A stretch of 59,193 nt of DNA. Source: an uncultured Ruminococcus sp. Its GTDB lineage: Bacteria; Bacillota; Clostridia; Oscillospirales; Acutalibacteraceae. Of this stretch, positions 34,439 to 44,069 are shown one piece after another. Location of the stretch: positions 1 through 59,193 of the forward strand of contig CAKSNZ010000010.1 of the NCBI GenBank assembly GCA_934476515.1, given 5' to 3'. Below the pieces are notes generated by a model that was given only the letters and a program-made list of their open reading frames with translations, had not been told where the DNA came from and ran no database searches. Position 1 is the first letter of the stretch, and each line of letters begins with the position of its first letter. The position numbers were made by a program, and so were the translations under genes.

Positions 34439-36094
34439 ATGACAATGACAAAGAAAATATTCAAAAATATATTTTTAGCTTGTTTTTCTATGCTTGTTGT
34501 TACAATCGTTATTATCTTTGGTGTTATGTACAACTATCATGGAAAACAGATAATGAATGAACTTCATTCTGAAATAAATATAATTTCAGTTGGTGTTGAA
34601 GATGGTGGTACAAAATATCTTGATACACTAAGTAAATCGGAAAAGTCAAGAATTACTTGGGTAAACAAGGATGGTTCTGTTAAGTATGATTCCAGTGTGT
34701 CAAAAAGCAAAATGGAAAACCATCTGAACCGTAAAGAAATTAAGGATGCAATGAAAAACGGTACCGGTGAGGACATTAGGATGTCCGATACTTTATCTGA
34801 AAGAACTATGTACTGTGCAAAGTTACTTTCTGACAGTTCGGTGATTCGTATTTCAACCAGCCAATACACTGTTTGGATTTTGTTACTTAATATGTGGCAA
34901 CCACTTGCGATTGTTGTGATAATTGCACTTGTGCTTTCATATATAATAGCTTCTTTATCTTCCAAAAAAATTGTTATGCCTATTAATGATCTTGACCTAG
35001 AGAATGTTGAGGCAGTTACAACATATGAAGAAATTGAACCACTGGTTCACAAAATCAGCCACCAAAACAGAGTTATTCGTGATCAAATAAAAGAATTAAA
35101 GCGAACTCAAGCTGAATTTAATGTTATCACCAGCAATATGAAAGAAGGTCTTTTGGTTCTTGACTTACAGGGCAAAATTCTTTCATACAATAAAAGTGTA
35201 AAAAAACTACTTAATATTTCATCTTTAGATGGTGAATACCTAGAGGATCTTACTGTTGATAATGAATTTAAAAGTAATATCAGCAACGCCATTCATGGAA
35301 CACATATGTCAGATACCTTTGAATATGGCGACAGATATTTAAGTCTATACTGCAATCCTGTTGAAGTTGACAAAAAAATTAAAGGTGCTGTAGCAGTTAT
35401 TCTTGATGTTACAGAAAAGCATCAAAGAGAACTTCTAAGAAGAGAATTCAGTGCTAATGTTAGCCATGAGCTAAAAACTCCACTAACTGCAATTTTAGCA
35501 TCAGCTGAAATTGTTGGTATGGAGGCAACACCTAGAGAAACAGTAACTCACTTTGCACACAACATTACTAAAGAGGCAAACAGACTTATTACTCTAGTTA
35601 ATGATATTATAAAACTATCTAAACTGGATGATAAATCATATGAACCTGAAGATAAGGAAGTTGACATTTATGAAATTGCAAAGAATGTTGAGGACACTCT
35701 ATCTCCTATTGCAGACAACTGTGGTGTTAAATTAACATTATACGGTGAGAAAACAATAGTACATGGTGTACCAACACTACTAAGTGAAATTGTTTATAAC
35801 CTAGTTGACAATGCTATTAAATACAACAAGCCTAACGGCTCGGTAACAATTACTGTTGCACCGGTTAACGGTAAAGCAACACTAATTGTTGAGGACACAG
35901 GTATTGGCATTAGCAAAGAAGATCAAAGTAGAATTTTTGAAAGATTCTACAGAGTTGACAAAAGCCACAGTAAAGAAGTCGGTGGTACAGGTCTTGGACT
36001 TTCTATTGTTAAGCATGGTGTTGAACATCACAACGGTAAAATGAAAGTTGAAAGTGAACTTGGTAAAGGTACTAAAATTACAATTAAATTTTAA
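34439..36094 (+). CDS. PhoR-like sensor histidine kinase
   Basis: 551 aa. Two transmembrane helices (about 8-30 and 148-172) flank an extracytoplasmic sensor domain. A PAS domain (about 225-325), the HisKA H-box FSANVSHELKTPLTA and an HATPase domain with NLVDNAIKYN, VEDTGIGIS and GGTGLGLSIV follow. The start ATG lies 2 nt after the regulator stop. It should phosphorylate the preceding regulator, possibly in response to phosphate limitation, judging from the upstream repeats. An intrinsic terminator follows at 36172. Confidence 0.93.
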   Translation: MTMTKKIFKNIFLACFSMLVVTIVIIFGVMYNYHGKQIMNELHSEINIISVGVEDGGTKYLDTLSKSEKSRITWVNKDGSVKYDSSVSKSKMENHLNRKEIKDAMKNGTGEDIRMSDTLSERTMYCAKLLSDSSVIRISTSQYTVWILLLNMWQPLAIVVIIALVLSYIIASLSSKKIVMPINDLDLENVEAVTTYEEIEPLVHKISHQNRVIRDQIKELKRTQAEFNVITSNMKEGLLVLDLQGKILSYNKSVKKLLNISSLDGEYLEDLTVDNEFKSNISNAIHGTHMSDTFEYGDRYLSLYCNPVEVDKKIKGAVAVILDVTEKHQRELLRREFSANVSHELKTPLTAILASAEIVGMEATPRETVTHFAHNITKEANRLITLVNDIIKLSKLDDKSYEPEDKEVDIYEIAKNVEDTLSPIADNCGVKLTLYGEKTIVHGVPTLLSEIVYNLVDNAIKYNKPNGSVTITVAPVNGKATLIVEDTGIGISKEDQSRIFERFYRVDKSHSKEVGGTGLGLSIVKHGVEHHNGKMKVESELGKGTKITIKF

Positions 36095-36171
36095 TTTCAT
36101 AATTCAACACCATATCTATTAATTCAAAAACCTTAAAGCAAGCAATTAAGTTTTTCTATATTTAATTCCAA

Positions 36172-36205
36172 AAAGGAGTAGTAAATTTACTACTCCTTTG
36201 CTTTT
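36172..36205 (+). terminator. Intrinsic terminator of the two-component operon
   Basis: A 14-bp stem between AAAGGAGTAGTAAA (36172-36185) and its complement ending at 36199 is followed by GCTTTTT. Confidence 0.85.
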
Positions 36206-36322
36206 TCTTATTTTTAAATTTTCAATTACCATCACAACAAAACATTTAATATATTATTCTAAAAGATAAAAGTCAACAAAACACTTGTAACAAATAGTTA
36301 AGAGATTTTATAAATTATTCAT

Positions 36323-36405
36323 AAATTTATAGCATATCATACAAATTTATAGTGTAAACTTTGGGTGTAAGGTTAATTGAGAGGTAATTTCTTATGTGAT
36401 ATAAT
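36323..36405 (+). promoter_or_regulatory. Amylase promoter with upstream direct repeats
   Basis: TTGAGA (36377-36382), a 17-bp spacer and TATAAT (36400-36405) form a strong housekeeping promoter. Two copies of AAATTTATAG (36323-36332, 36343-36352), 20 bp apart, lie just upstream and may be an activator site. No clear CcpA cre site was seen. Confidence 0.75.
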
Positions 36406-36451
36406 TATGTTACAGAATATATTATGAAAAACTTGAATGGAGGTTTTTAAA

Positions 36452-38911
36452 TTGAAGAAGTTTCTATCAATAGCACTGTCTGCAACAATGATGGCTAGTA
36501 CAGCTGCTTTGGCACCTGCAGTTAGTGCAAAAACAGTTGACAAAGTTACTTCATCTGCAAGTGAAAGTTCTACATCAAATGACAACTTCACTTGGGACAA
36601 TGCGTCAGTGTATTTTCTACTAACTGACCGTTTCAATAACGGTAACACAAGTAACGACCACAGCTACGGCAGAGGTCTTGAAAAGGACGGTACTGTCACA
36701 ACAAAAATGAATAGCAATGCTGCTTCATTCCAAGGTGGTGACTTTGTTGGTATTACTGAAAAAATCAACGAAGGCTATTTTGATAAATTAGGAGTAAATG
36801 CACTTTGGGTTTCTGCTCCATATGAGCAAATTCAAGGCTACACTTGTACCGGTACAAAGGAAAAGTCATCTATACCTCACTACGCATATCATGGTTACTA
36901 TGCAGGTGACTATACAGATTTTGACCAAAACTTTGGTACTGAAGAAGAATTTAAGACAATGGTTGATACAGCCCATAATCATGGTCTTAGAGTTGTACTT
37001 GACATAGTTATGAATCACCCGGGCTACAACACTATGTATGATATGAATAAGTTTGGCTTTGGTAGATTACTAAATGGCTGGGAAGATGAATATTATTCAT
37101 ACAAAGGCTTTAATGATAAATACCACCAATTTATTACATACGAAGATGCTAACGATGACGGCTCACTTAAAAACGATTGGTCAACCTGGTGGGGTGGCAG
37201 TTGGTTAAGAGGTGGCCTCCAAGGCTATCCGGCATTTGCTTCAGGTAAGGACAATGTTCTAATGGGTTCTGCCGGTGGTTTGCTACCTGACTTTAGAACA
37301 GAATCAACTGAAGAGGTTGAACTTCCTACTTTCCTAGCTAACAAGTGGAAACAAGAAGGCAACTACGAAACTAAGATGGCAGAAATGAACCAATGGTTCA
37401 AAGAAAACAACAAAACAAAGAGAGTTAGAAACTACCTATGCTACTGGCTAAGCAGTTATGTTGAAAAATATGGTATTGACGGTTTCCGTTGTGATACTGC
37501 AAAGCATGTTGAACTTGACTCTTGGGCAGAGCTTAAGGACGATTGTGTAAAGGCTCTTGAAAAATGGCGTAAGAATAATCCGGATAAAGCCGGTGCAGAT
37601 TGGGATGAACCATTCTGGATGACAGGTGAAGTTTACGGTAAAACTCTTTCAAGCCAAAATGATGAGTATTTCTCACAAGGCAAATTTGATTCAACAATTA
37701 ACTTTGACTTCTCAGGTGGTAGAGGTATTACAGAAGCTTCAGGTGTTAACGCTACATATGAAAAATATGCTAATAACATCAACTCAAGCTCAACTTACAA
37801 TGTTCTAACATATATTTCTTCTCACGATACACAGCTATGTGGCAGAAATAAAAATACTGATTCATATGATAAAGACAAGCTAATTTATCAGGGTTCAGCA
37901 TTACAGCTACTACCGGGTGCAATTCAAATTTATTATGGTGATGAAACAGGCAGAAAGTATGTTACTGCTATCGGTGCATTAAATTCAACTATTTCAAGTG
38001 GTAACCATGATGTTCGTTCATTTATGAATTGGGATAGCATTGATAACGATATTCTTTCTCATTGGCAAAAAGTTGGTACATTCCGTAACAACCATGTATC
38101 TATTGGTGCCGGTTCTCACACTTCCCTAACTTCAACATCAGGTGCTGCTTTTGAAAGAACATATGACAAGAACGGTGTAAGCGACAAAGTTATGGCTTGT
38201 ATTGGTGCTACAGCTAATACTAAAGTAACTATCACTGTTGATACAACTAAGTTTGCTAACGGTTCAATTCTAAAGAATGTTTATGATGGCTCAACATCTG
38301 CTGTTTCAAATGGCAAGGTAACATTTAACAGTGGCGATAATGGTACAATGCTAATTGAAGACACAGGTGAAAAGGTTACTACAGTTGACGTTAAGAGTAT
38401 TAAGTTGAACAAAACTTCTTACACATACAACCGTACAAGAAAGAACGGCACTCTAACATTAAAAGCTACTGTAAATCCAACTGATGCAACTAACAAGAAA
38501 GTTACATTTGACTCAAGTAACAAAAAGGTTGCTACAGTTAACAGCAAGGGTGTTGTTACACTAAAGTCAAAGGGTACTGCAGTTATTACTGCAACATCCG
38601 GTGACAACAGTAAAATAAAAGCTACATGTAAGGTTAAAGTAGTTCAGAAAGTAACATCAGTTAAGCTAAACAAAAATACAATCACTCTAAAAGCAAAAGG
38701 TAAAGCTAAGCAAAAGACTTACACACTTAAAGCAACAGTAAACCCAAGCAATGCAAATGTTAAGACTGTTACATATAAGTCAAACAACAAAAAAGTTGCT
38801 ACAGTTAACAGCAAGGGTAAAGTTGTTGCAAAGAAAAAAGGTAAAGCAACAATTACTGTTACTACAAAAGACGGTAAGAAAACTGCTAAGTGTACAGTTA
38901 AGGTAAAATAA
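36452..38911 (+). CDS. Secreted GH13 alpha-amylase with two C-terminal Big_2 domains
   Basis: 819 aa from the TTG at 36452, which has GGAGG eight nt upstream. The ATG at 36437 is part of that Shine-Dalgarno and is rejected. A signal peptide (about 1-26) is followed by a GH13 catalytic domain (about 45-640) with the four conserved regions: VVLDIVMNH, GFRCDTAKHVE (nucleophile Asp), MTGEVYG (acid/base Glu) and ISSHDT. Two Big_2 domains close the protein (about 645-819). The reaction is endo-hydrolysis of alpha-1,4-glucan outside the cell. No carbohydrate-binding module or dockerin is visible. The C-terminal Ig-like domains match those of the starch-binding-like surface protein at 10168. Confidence 0.92.
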   Translation: MKKFLSIALSATMMASTAALAPAVSAKTVDKVTSSASESSTSNDNFTWDNASVYFLLTDRFNNGNTSNDHSYGRGLEKDGTVTTKMNSNAASFQGGDFVGITEKINEGYFDKLGVNALWVSAPYEQIQGYTCTGTKEKSSIPHYAYHGYYAGDYTDFDQNFGTEEEFKTMVDTAHNHGLRVVLDIVMNHPGYNTMYDMNKFGFGRLLNGWEDEYYSYKGFNDKYHQFITYEDANDDGSLKNDWSTWWGGSWLRGGLQGYPAFASGKDNVLMGSAGGLLPDFRTESTEEVELPTFLANKWKQEGNYETKMAEMNQWFKENNKTKRVRNYLCYWLSSYVEKYGIDGFRCDTAKHVELDSWAELKDDCVKALEKWRKNNPDKAGADWDEPFWMTGEVYGKTLSSQNDEYFSQGKFDSTINFDFSGGRGITEASGVNATYEKYANNINSSSTYNVLTYISSHDTQLCGRNKNTDSYDKDKLIYQGSALQLLPGAIQIYYGDETGRKYVTAIGALNSTISSGNHDVRSFMNWDSIDNDILSHWQKVGTFRNNHVSIGAGSHTSLTSTSGAAFERTYDKNGVSDKVMACIGATANTKVTITVDTTKFANGSILKNVYDGSTSAVSNGKVTFNSGDNGTMLIEDTGEKVTTVDVKSIKLNKTSYTYNRTRKNGTLTLKATVNPTDATNKKVTFDSSNKKVATVNSKGVVTLKSKGTAVITATSGDNSKIKATCKVKVVQKVTSVKLNKNTITLKAKGKAKQKTYTLKATVNPSNANVKTVTYKSNNKKVATVNSKGKVVAKKKGKATITVTTKDGKKTAKCTVKVK

Positions 38912-38985
38912 ATTATTAATTTTGCAACTGACTTTTAACCATTTTATTGATTATTTTAATTGTAAAGGTTAAGCACAAAAACAAC

Positions 38986-39034
38986 TTATAATGCAACCCA
39001 CCTTATCCTTTCTTTTAGTTTTGTTGCATTATAA
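38986..39034. repeat. 12-bp perfect inverted repeat after the amylase gene
   Basis: TTATAATGCAAC (38986-38997) is inverted at 39023-39034 around a 25-nt loop, with no T run after it. Confidence 0.6.
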
Positions 39035-39037
39035 TAT

Positions 39038-39149
39038 AACATCTCACTATTACATCTTACTAATTAACAATCTTCTATTACATTTCACTAAGCAACATCC
39101 TACTACTACATTTTACAAATTAGCATCTTACTATTGCACTTCACTCAAC
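39038..39149. repeat. Four-unit 28-bp degenerate tandem repeat
   Basis: Four consecutive 28-nt units share the consensus AACATCTTACTATTACAT followed by TTCACTAATT. Each unit splits into two similar 14-nt halves. It sits between the inverted repeat and the terminator downstream of the amylase gene. Confidence 0.65.
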
Positions 39150-39150
39150 T

Positions 39151-39177
39151 AAAGGCATACTTCGGTATGCCTTTTTT
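39151..39177 (+). terminator. Intrinsic terminator, probably of the amylase transcript
   Basis: AAAGGCATAC-TTCG-GTATGCCTTT followed by TTTCTTTT; a UUCG-capped stem 240 nt after the amylase stop. Confidence 0.85.
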
Positions 39178-39279
39178 CTTTTGTTTTTCTAATTTATAAT
39201 AAATTAATTGCAGTTACCAATACTTATTGGTGGATAAATATAAATCAACTCTAAAATTTAGCCCTTTCATTTGATTGTC

Positions 39280-40180
39280 AGTTCTATAAATTTTGGGTTG
39301 TCTTTTTAATTTTGTTTGTGGTTAAGGGTAAGTTTGATAAATTATGGGTTTGTGGAGTTGTTTATGTAATATAGGTTAATTAAAGAATAACCGATTAATT
39401 TATCTAATTTATAGTTTTATCCCTCCTTCAGTCGATTTATAAAAGGTAAATTGCCGTTCCGTCAATTTACAATCGACTAGCTTTTCTAGCGAAAACGGCA
39501 AACCCTTTGTCCCTAACGGGACATTTCCCTTAGCAAGGGAATACCTCGTCTGAGGGAGCCAAGCGTAATATGTACAAATTTACAAGTTTGTACATAATTA
39601 AAAAATTGTACAGACCTTGTTGCCTCCCTCGCTGAGGGATAAGTGAGCATCCAAATTTAATATTTGGCTTTGCGAACTTATGCAGTGGCTGGTGGCTTTG
39701 CGTATGCAAAGACGGAAGGAGTGGTTGGAATTGTAAATTCATTTACAATTCCATATTAGCTGAAACTTTTCTATATTTCTAACTATAAAACATAAGAAAA
39801 ATTATAAGTTACAGTTGTAGGGTCCACCATTGGTGGACCGTTACAAACTATCCTAAATAAAGGTATTTTGCCCTATGTAGTAAATTATAATTTATAGTCC
39901 GCAAATAGGACAAAATCCCATAGACATCACACTTTTTAACGGCGAACAATTAAGTGAACATCAAAGAAAACGAGCCATAGGCGAAGTTTGATTTGCTAAT
40001 GTGAACTTATGCAAAAGTTTTTTGTATAAAAACTTTTGTAGTGAAGCCCCTACGACTGTGAGCCAAAACTTTGTTATTATTCATCCTCACAAACCCAAAT
40101 TTGTAGAAGTGATTTACCTTAACTCACAGATTAAATTAAAAAATTTATTTAACTGAACTTAATCTACAAACAAAAATACT
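39280..40180. repeat. Mosaic of dispersed non-coding repeats
   Basis: This gene-free stretch has modules also seen near 54.6 and 59.1 kb. These are AATTTTGTTTGTGG/GGGTTTGTGG segments, the hairpin GGTCCACCATTGGTGGACC (39821-39839), GGTATTTTGCCCTATGTAG, and CCCCTACGACTGTGAG followed by CCCAAATTTG. Between them (39440-39760) is a second type built from CTGAGGGAG / CTCCCTCGCTGAGGGA segments and GGGATAAGTGAGCATCC, the latter shared with 59169-59186. The 40181-40410 part holds a CAGCACAAC/GTTGTGCTG hairpin and AT-rich DNA. No ORF here is convincing. Confidence 0.65.
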
Positions 40181-40412
40181 CATATAAAACAACAACAGCA
40201 CAACTTTCGTTGTGCTGCTGCTGTGTATTTTTGATAGTGAGGTATAGAAAAAATACTACATTCATCAAAAAAACATTAACATTTAACATTTTCACTTGAG
40301 GGGGAGTCAGGAATCCCACAAGTAATTATATTATAATCCTATTTTTTTAATAAGTCAACTACCATATACTATTATATAGTAAATTCATTATACTAAATTA
40401 TTATAACAAAAA

Positions 40413-40439
40413 GGCTTTCACTACAAAGTAATGAAAGCC
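40413..40439 (-). terminator. Terminator of the fab-acc operon
   Basis: GGCTTTCA (40413-40420) and TGAAAGCC (40432-40439) pair and are followed on the minus strand by TTTTTGTT. Confidence 0.85.
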
Positions 40440-40459
40440 ATAATTTATATATTTAGAAA

Positions 40460-41245
40460 TTAATCTTTCTTGCCAAACTTACGGAAACGAGCATATCTTG
40501 TATCAATAAGTTTATCTGTGTCAACAGCCATATTTTTCTCAAATGTTCTGGCAACCAACATTTTTAGCCCCTCAAACATTTTTCTATCATCACTATCAAC
40601 AGGTTCACGAATAATTCTTTCAATAACACCTAGGTCAAACAAATCGTGAGAAGTTAACTTTAAGCAGTTAGAAGCCTCAGGTGCTTTTGAACTATCTTTC
40701 CATAGAATTGATGCACAACCCTCAGGTGAAATTACTGAATAAATACTATCTTCAAGCATCCAAACTTCATCAGCAACTGCCAGTGCCAAAGCACCACCTG
40801 AACCACCCTCACCGATAATAATGGAAAGCACAGGTGTCTTTAGTGTCATCATTTCCATAAGGTTTTCAGCAATAGCAAGACCTTGACCTCTTTCCTCAGC
40901 ACCGATACCGGGATAAGCACCACTGGTATCAACTAAGCAAAATACAGGTCTGTGGAACTTTTCAGCCTGTTTCATAAGTCTTAATGCTTTTCTGTAACCC
41001 TCTGGGTTAGCAGAACCAAAGTTACGGTTCATTCTTTCCTTAGTATTTCTACCTTTTTCAATACCGATAACTGTGATAGGCTGGTCATAAAGCATTGCTA
41101 AACCACCAACAATAGCCTTATCATCACCAAATCTTCTGTCACCATGCATTTCAATAAATGATGAACCGAACATTTTGTTAATATAATCAACGGCAGTTAA
41201 TCTCTTAGAGTCTCTAGCTGCCATTACCTTATCATAAGCATTCAT
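40460..41245 (-). CDS. accA: Acetyl-CoA carboxylase carboxyltransferase subunit alpha
   Basis: 261 aa, the short Firmicute form. It forms the carboxyltransferase with AccD and transfers CO2 from carboxybiotin to acetyl-CoA to make malonyl-CoA. Family motifs are ERMNRNFGSANPEGYRKALR, VDTSGAYPGIGAEERGQ and GEGGSGGALAL. It is the last gene of the operon; its ATG overlaps the accD stop by 1 nt. Confidence 0.96.
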   Translation of the reverse strand: MNAYDKVMAARDSKRLTAVDYINKMFGSSFIEMHGDRRFGDDKAIVGGLAMLYDQPITVIGIEKGRNTKERMNRNFGSANPEGYRKALRLMKQAEKFHRPVFCLVDTSGAYPGIGAEERGQGLAIAENLMEMMTLKTPVLSIIIGEGGSGGALALAVADEVWMLEDSIYSVISPEGCASILWKDSSKAPEASNCLKLTSHDLFDLGVIERIIREPVDSDDRKMFEGLKMLVARTFEKNMAVDTDKLIDTRYARFRKFGKKD

Positions 41246-42123
41246 TATTCTTGAACCTCCTTGTTAGGATTGTGAATAGAAAGAAGATAAGCAAGAGTTT
41301 TCTTCATATCTTTTCTCTGTACAACAGAATCTACAAAACCTTTTTCAAGTAAGAATTCTGATCTTTGGAAACCCTTAGGAAGTTTAGTGTGGGTTGTTTG
41401 TTCAACAACTCTCTGTCCTGCAAATCCAACAAGAGCCTTTGGCTCAGCAAGGATAATGTCACCCTCCATAGCAAATGAAGCAGTAACACCACCTGTTGTT
41501 GGGTCAGTTAGAACAGTAATATATAGAAGCCCTGCATCACTATGACGCTTTACTGCACCGGAAGTCTTTGCCATCTGCATTAGTGAAAGAACACCTTCTT
41601 GCATTCTGGCACCACCGGAAACTGTGAAAATAACAATAGGTAGTCTATTGTCTGTAGCATACTCAATAGTTCTTGTAATCTTTTCACCGGTAACAGTACC
41701 CATAGAACCCATCATAAAGTCTGATGACATAACACAAATCGCAGTATCATTGCCACCGATTTTACAAGTACCTGTGATTACATTTTCTTTTTCATTACTT
41801 TTTTCTTTAGCAATTCTTAGTTTTTCTTTGTAGTTAGGGAAATTAAGAATATCTGTACTTTCCATATCCTTATTCATTTCAACGAAAGTACCCTTGTCGG
41901 CAACAATCTTAATTCTTTCCCTAGCAGTCATTCTAAAGTGATGATTACATTTACTGCAAACACTAAGGTTTTCTTTCAAATCACTTGCCAAAAGCATATT
42001 GTTACAAGCAGGACACTTTACCCACATTGAATCAGGAACAAATGGCATTGAGCTATTTGAGTCATTAGAACCCTCAAGTTCATTCTTTGGTTTTAAAAAA
42101 GTAAATAAATCCAACATAATCAC
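41245..42123 (-). CDS. accD: Acetyl-CoA carboxylase carboxyltransferase subunit beta
   Basis: 292 aa. The N-terminal zinc ribbon (CPACN near residue 38, CSKCN near residue 57) is followed by the carboxyltransferase domain with VSGGARMQEG, LTDPTTGGVTASFA and GFAGQRVVEQT. It partners AccA. A 66-nt gap separates it from accC. Confidence 0.96.
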   Translation of the reverse strand: MIMLDLFTFLKPKNELEGSNDSNSSMPFVPDSMWVKCPACNNMLLASDLKENLSVCSKCNHHFRMTARERIKIVADKGTFVEMNKDMESTDILNFPNYKEKLRIAKEKSNEKENVITGTCKIGGNDTAICVMSSDFMMGSMGTVTGEKITRTIEYATDNRLPIVIFTVSGGARMQEGVLSLMQMAKTSGAVKRHSDAGLLYITVLTDPTTGGVTASFAMEGDIILAEPKALVGFAGQRVVEQTTHTKLPKGFQRSEFLLEKGFVDSVVQRKDMKKTLAYLLSIHNPNKEVQE

Positions 42124-42189
42124 CCATTTCGTAAATTATTCGTAAAAACTATATAAGTACATTATAACACGATTTTCACTTTGATACAA

Positions 42190-43539
42190 TTACTTTTTTC
42201 TTCTCTTCTCAAATTCTTCAATAAAATCAGTTGTATAAGAACCATCAATAAATTCTTTAGCAGAAAGAATTTCAATCTGTAGGTTTCTGTTGTGGTCAAT
42301 ACCACTGATTGAAAGTTCAGAAAGTGCCATCTTCATCTTTCTGATAGCAAGATCACGAGTTCTGCCTTGAACAATAACCTTACCTACCATACTGTCATAG
42401 AATGGTGGAATAACATAATCCTGATAAATAGCAGTATCAAAACGAACAAATGAACCACCCGGAATATGTAGCTTTGTAATCTTACCACAAGATGGACGGA
42501 AGTCCTTGTCAGGATTTTCTGCATTAATTCTACATTCAATGGCGTGACCATGGAAGAAAATCTGATCCTGAGTTTTATCAAGCTTACAACCGGCAGCAAC
42601 TCTAATCTGCCACTGCACCAGGTCAAGACCTGTTACCATTTCTGTAACACCGTGTTCAACCTGTAAACGAGTATTCATTTCCATAAAGTAGAAGTTCTTG
42701 TCCTTATCAAGTAGAAATTCTACTGTACCGACTGAATTGTAGTTTACTGCCTTAGCAGCCTTAGTAGCAGCATCCATCATTTTTGCTCTGATTTTAGGAG
42801 TAATTGATGGGCTAGGACTTTCTTCAATTAACTTTTGGTTCTTTCTCTGAACAGAACATTCTCTTTCACCAAGGCATAGAACATTGCCGTGCTTATCACA
42901 AAGCAACTGCATTTCAATATGCTTAACCGGTTTTAGGAATTTTTCTATGTAGCAACCACTGTCACCAAATGCACTTTTAGCTTCACTTGATGCACTTCTG
43001 AAAGCATTTAGGAAATCCTCTTCTTTTTCAACAAGACGGATACCTCTACCACCACCACCGGAACGAGCTTTAATAAGAATTGGGTAGCCAATCTTACCGG
43101 CAGCTGCTTTAGCTTCATTTTCATCTTCAATAACTTCTGTACCGGGAGTAACAGGTACACCGGCTTTTTGCATTGTTTTTCTTGCTTTATCCTTGTCACC
43201 AAGGTCCTCAATCATCTGAGAAGATGGACCAATGAAAGTAATGTTACACTTTTCGCAAAGAGAAACAAACTTTGCATTTTCAGAAAGAAGTCCGTATCCC
43301 GGGTGAATAGCCTGAGCACCGGAAGAAACAGCTATTGTTAAAATATTAAGCATATTTAAGTAACTATCCCCTACCTGAGCAGGACCAACACAATAGGCCT
43401 CATCAGCTAATGATACATGAAGGGCATCCTTATCAGCTTCACTATAAATAGCAACTGTGCTGATACCCATTTCTCTACAAGCTCTGATAATTCTTACTGC
43501 AATTTCACCACGGTTTGCAATTAAAATTTTTGAAAACAT
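42190..43539 (-). CDS. accC: Biotin carboxylase
   Basis: 449 aa, the full family length. It is an ATP-grasp enzyme that carboxylates the biotin on AccB. Motifs are ANRGEIAVRIIRACRE at the N-terminus, ARSGGGGRGIRLV (glycine-rich loop), the EMNTRLQVEHGVTE active site, and FRPSCGKI. It lies 27 nt after fabZ. Confidence 0.97.
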   Translation of the reverse strand: MFSKILIANRGEIAVRIIRACREMGISTVAIYSEADKDALHVSLADEAYCVGPAQVGDSYLNMLNILTIAVSSGAQAIHPGYGLLSENAKFVSLCEKCNITFIGPSSQMIEDLGDKDKARKTMQKAGVPVTPGTEVIEDENEAKAAAGKIGYPILIKARSGGGGRGIRLVEKEEDFLNAFRSASSEAKSAFGDSGCYIEKFLKPVKHIEMQLLCDKHGNVLCLGERECSVQRKNQKLIEESPSPSITPKIRAKMMDAATKAAKAVNYNSVGTVEFLLDKDKNFYFMEMNTRLQVEHGVTEMVTGLDLVQWQIRVAAGCKLDKTQDQIFFHGHAIECRINAENPDKDFRPSCGKITKLHIPGGSFVRFDTAIYQDYVIPPFYDSMVGKVIVQGRTRDLAIRKMKMALSELSISGIDHNRNLQIEILSAKEFIDGSYTTDFIEEFEKRRKK

Positions 43540-43566
43540 TTTTAAATCTCCAATCCTCTAGGAGTT

Positions 43567-43977
43567 TTACTTTACAGCAAATGACATTTCTGCCTGAACA
43601 TGAAGTTTGCCGTTTACATAACCCTTTGTACTAATAAAATAGAATGGTGCTCTTACTCTTGTAACTGTAGCAACAGTTTCCAATGTGTCACCGGGTAGAA
43701 CAGGTTTCTTAAACTTAACACCATCTAACTTTGTAAAGTAAGGTGTGCCACCTTTTACCTTATCAGCAAGAAGTACACAACTAGCCTGTCCCATCATTTC
43801 ACAAAGAATAACACCGGGAACAACAGGGTTACCCGGGAAGTGACCTTTTAAGAAAAATTCGTCACCTTTAATTGTATAATAACCTTTTGCCTCATTTTCA
43901 CCTGTTAATTCTGCTCTTTCAACAAGTAGCATATTATCTCTATGAGGTAAAATCTGCTTAATTTCTTCTTGATTCAT
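43567..43977 (-). CDS. fabZ: 3-hydroxyacyl-ACP dehydratase FabZ
   Basis: 136 aa. A hot-dog-fold dehydratase of fatty-acid elongation, with the catalytic His in GHFPGNPVVPGV and the Glu in ILCEMMGQ. It lies after accB, separated by a 92-nt gap that carries a repeat-type hairpin. Confidence 0.95.
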   Translation of the reverse strand: MNQEEIKQILPHRDNMLLVERAELTGENEAKGYYTIKGDEFFLKGHFPGNPVVPGVILCEMMGQASCVLLADKVKGGTPYFTKLDGVKFKKPVLPGDTLETVATVTRVRAPFYFISTKGYVNGKLHVQAEMSFAVK

Positions 43978-44030
43978 TTTAAATTACCTTTCTTTAGTTG
44001 TAATTTATTTTTACATATTAATGCATAATG

Positions 44031-44049
44031 GGGCGAACAATGTTCGCCC
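44031..44049. repeat. 19-nt hairpin of the dispersed repeat family, inside the fab operon
   Basis: GGGCGAACAATGTTCGCCC differs by one base from the hairpin at 54722-54740. It is in the accB-fabZ gap and does not disrupt either gene. The flanking element is short here. Confidence 0.7.
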
Positions 44050-44069
44050 ATACAAATTTTTATGTAAAA

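Noticed and set aside
39038..39149. Possible CRISPR array
   Set aside because: The 28-bp units are contiguous, degenerate and without spacers, and no cas gene is in the window.
39530..39742. 70-codon minus-strand ORF in the repeat mosaic
   Set aside because: It lies in dispersed repeat sequence with no ribosome site.
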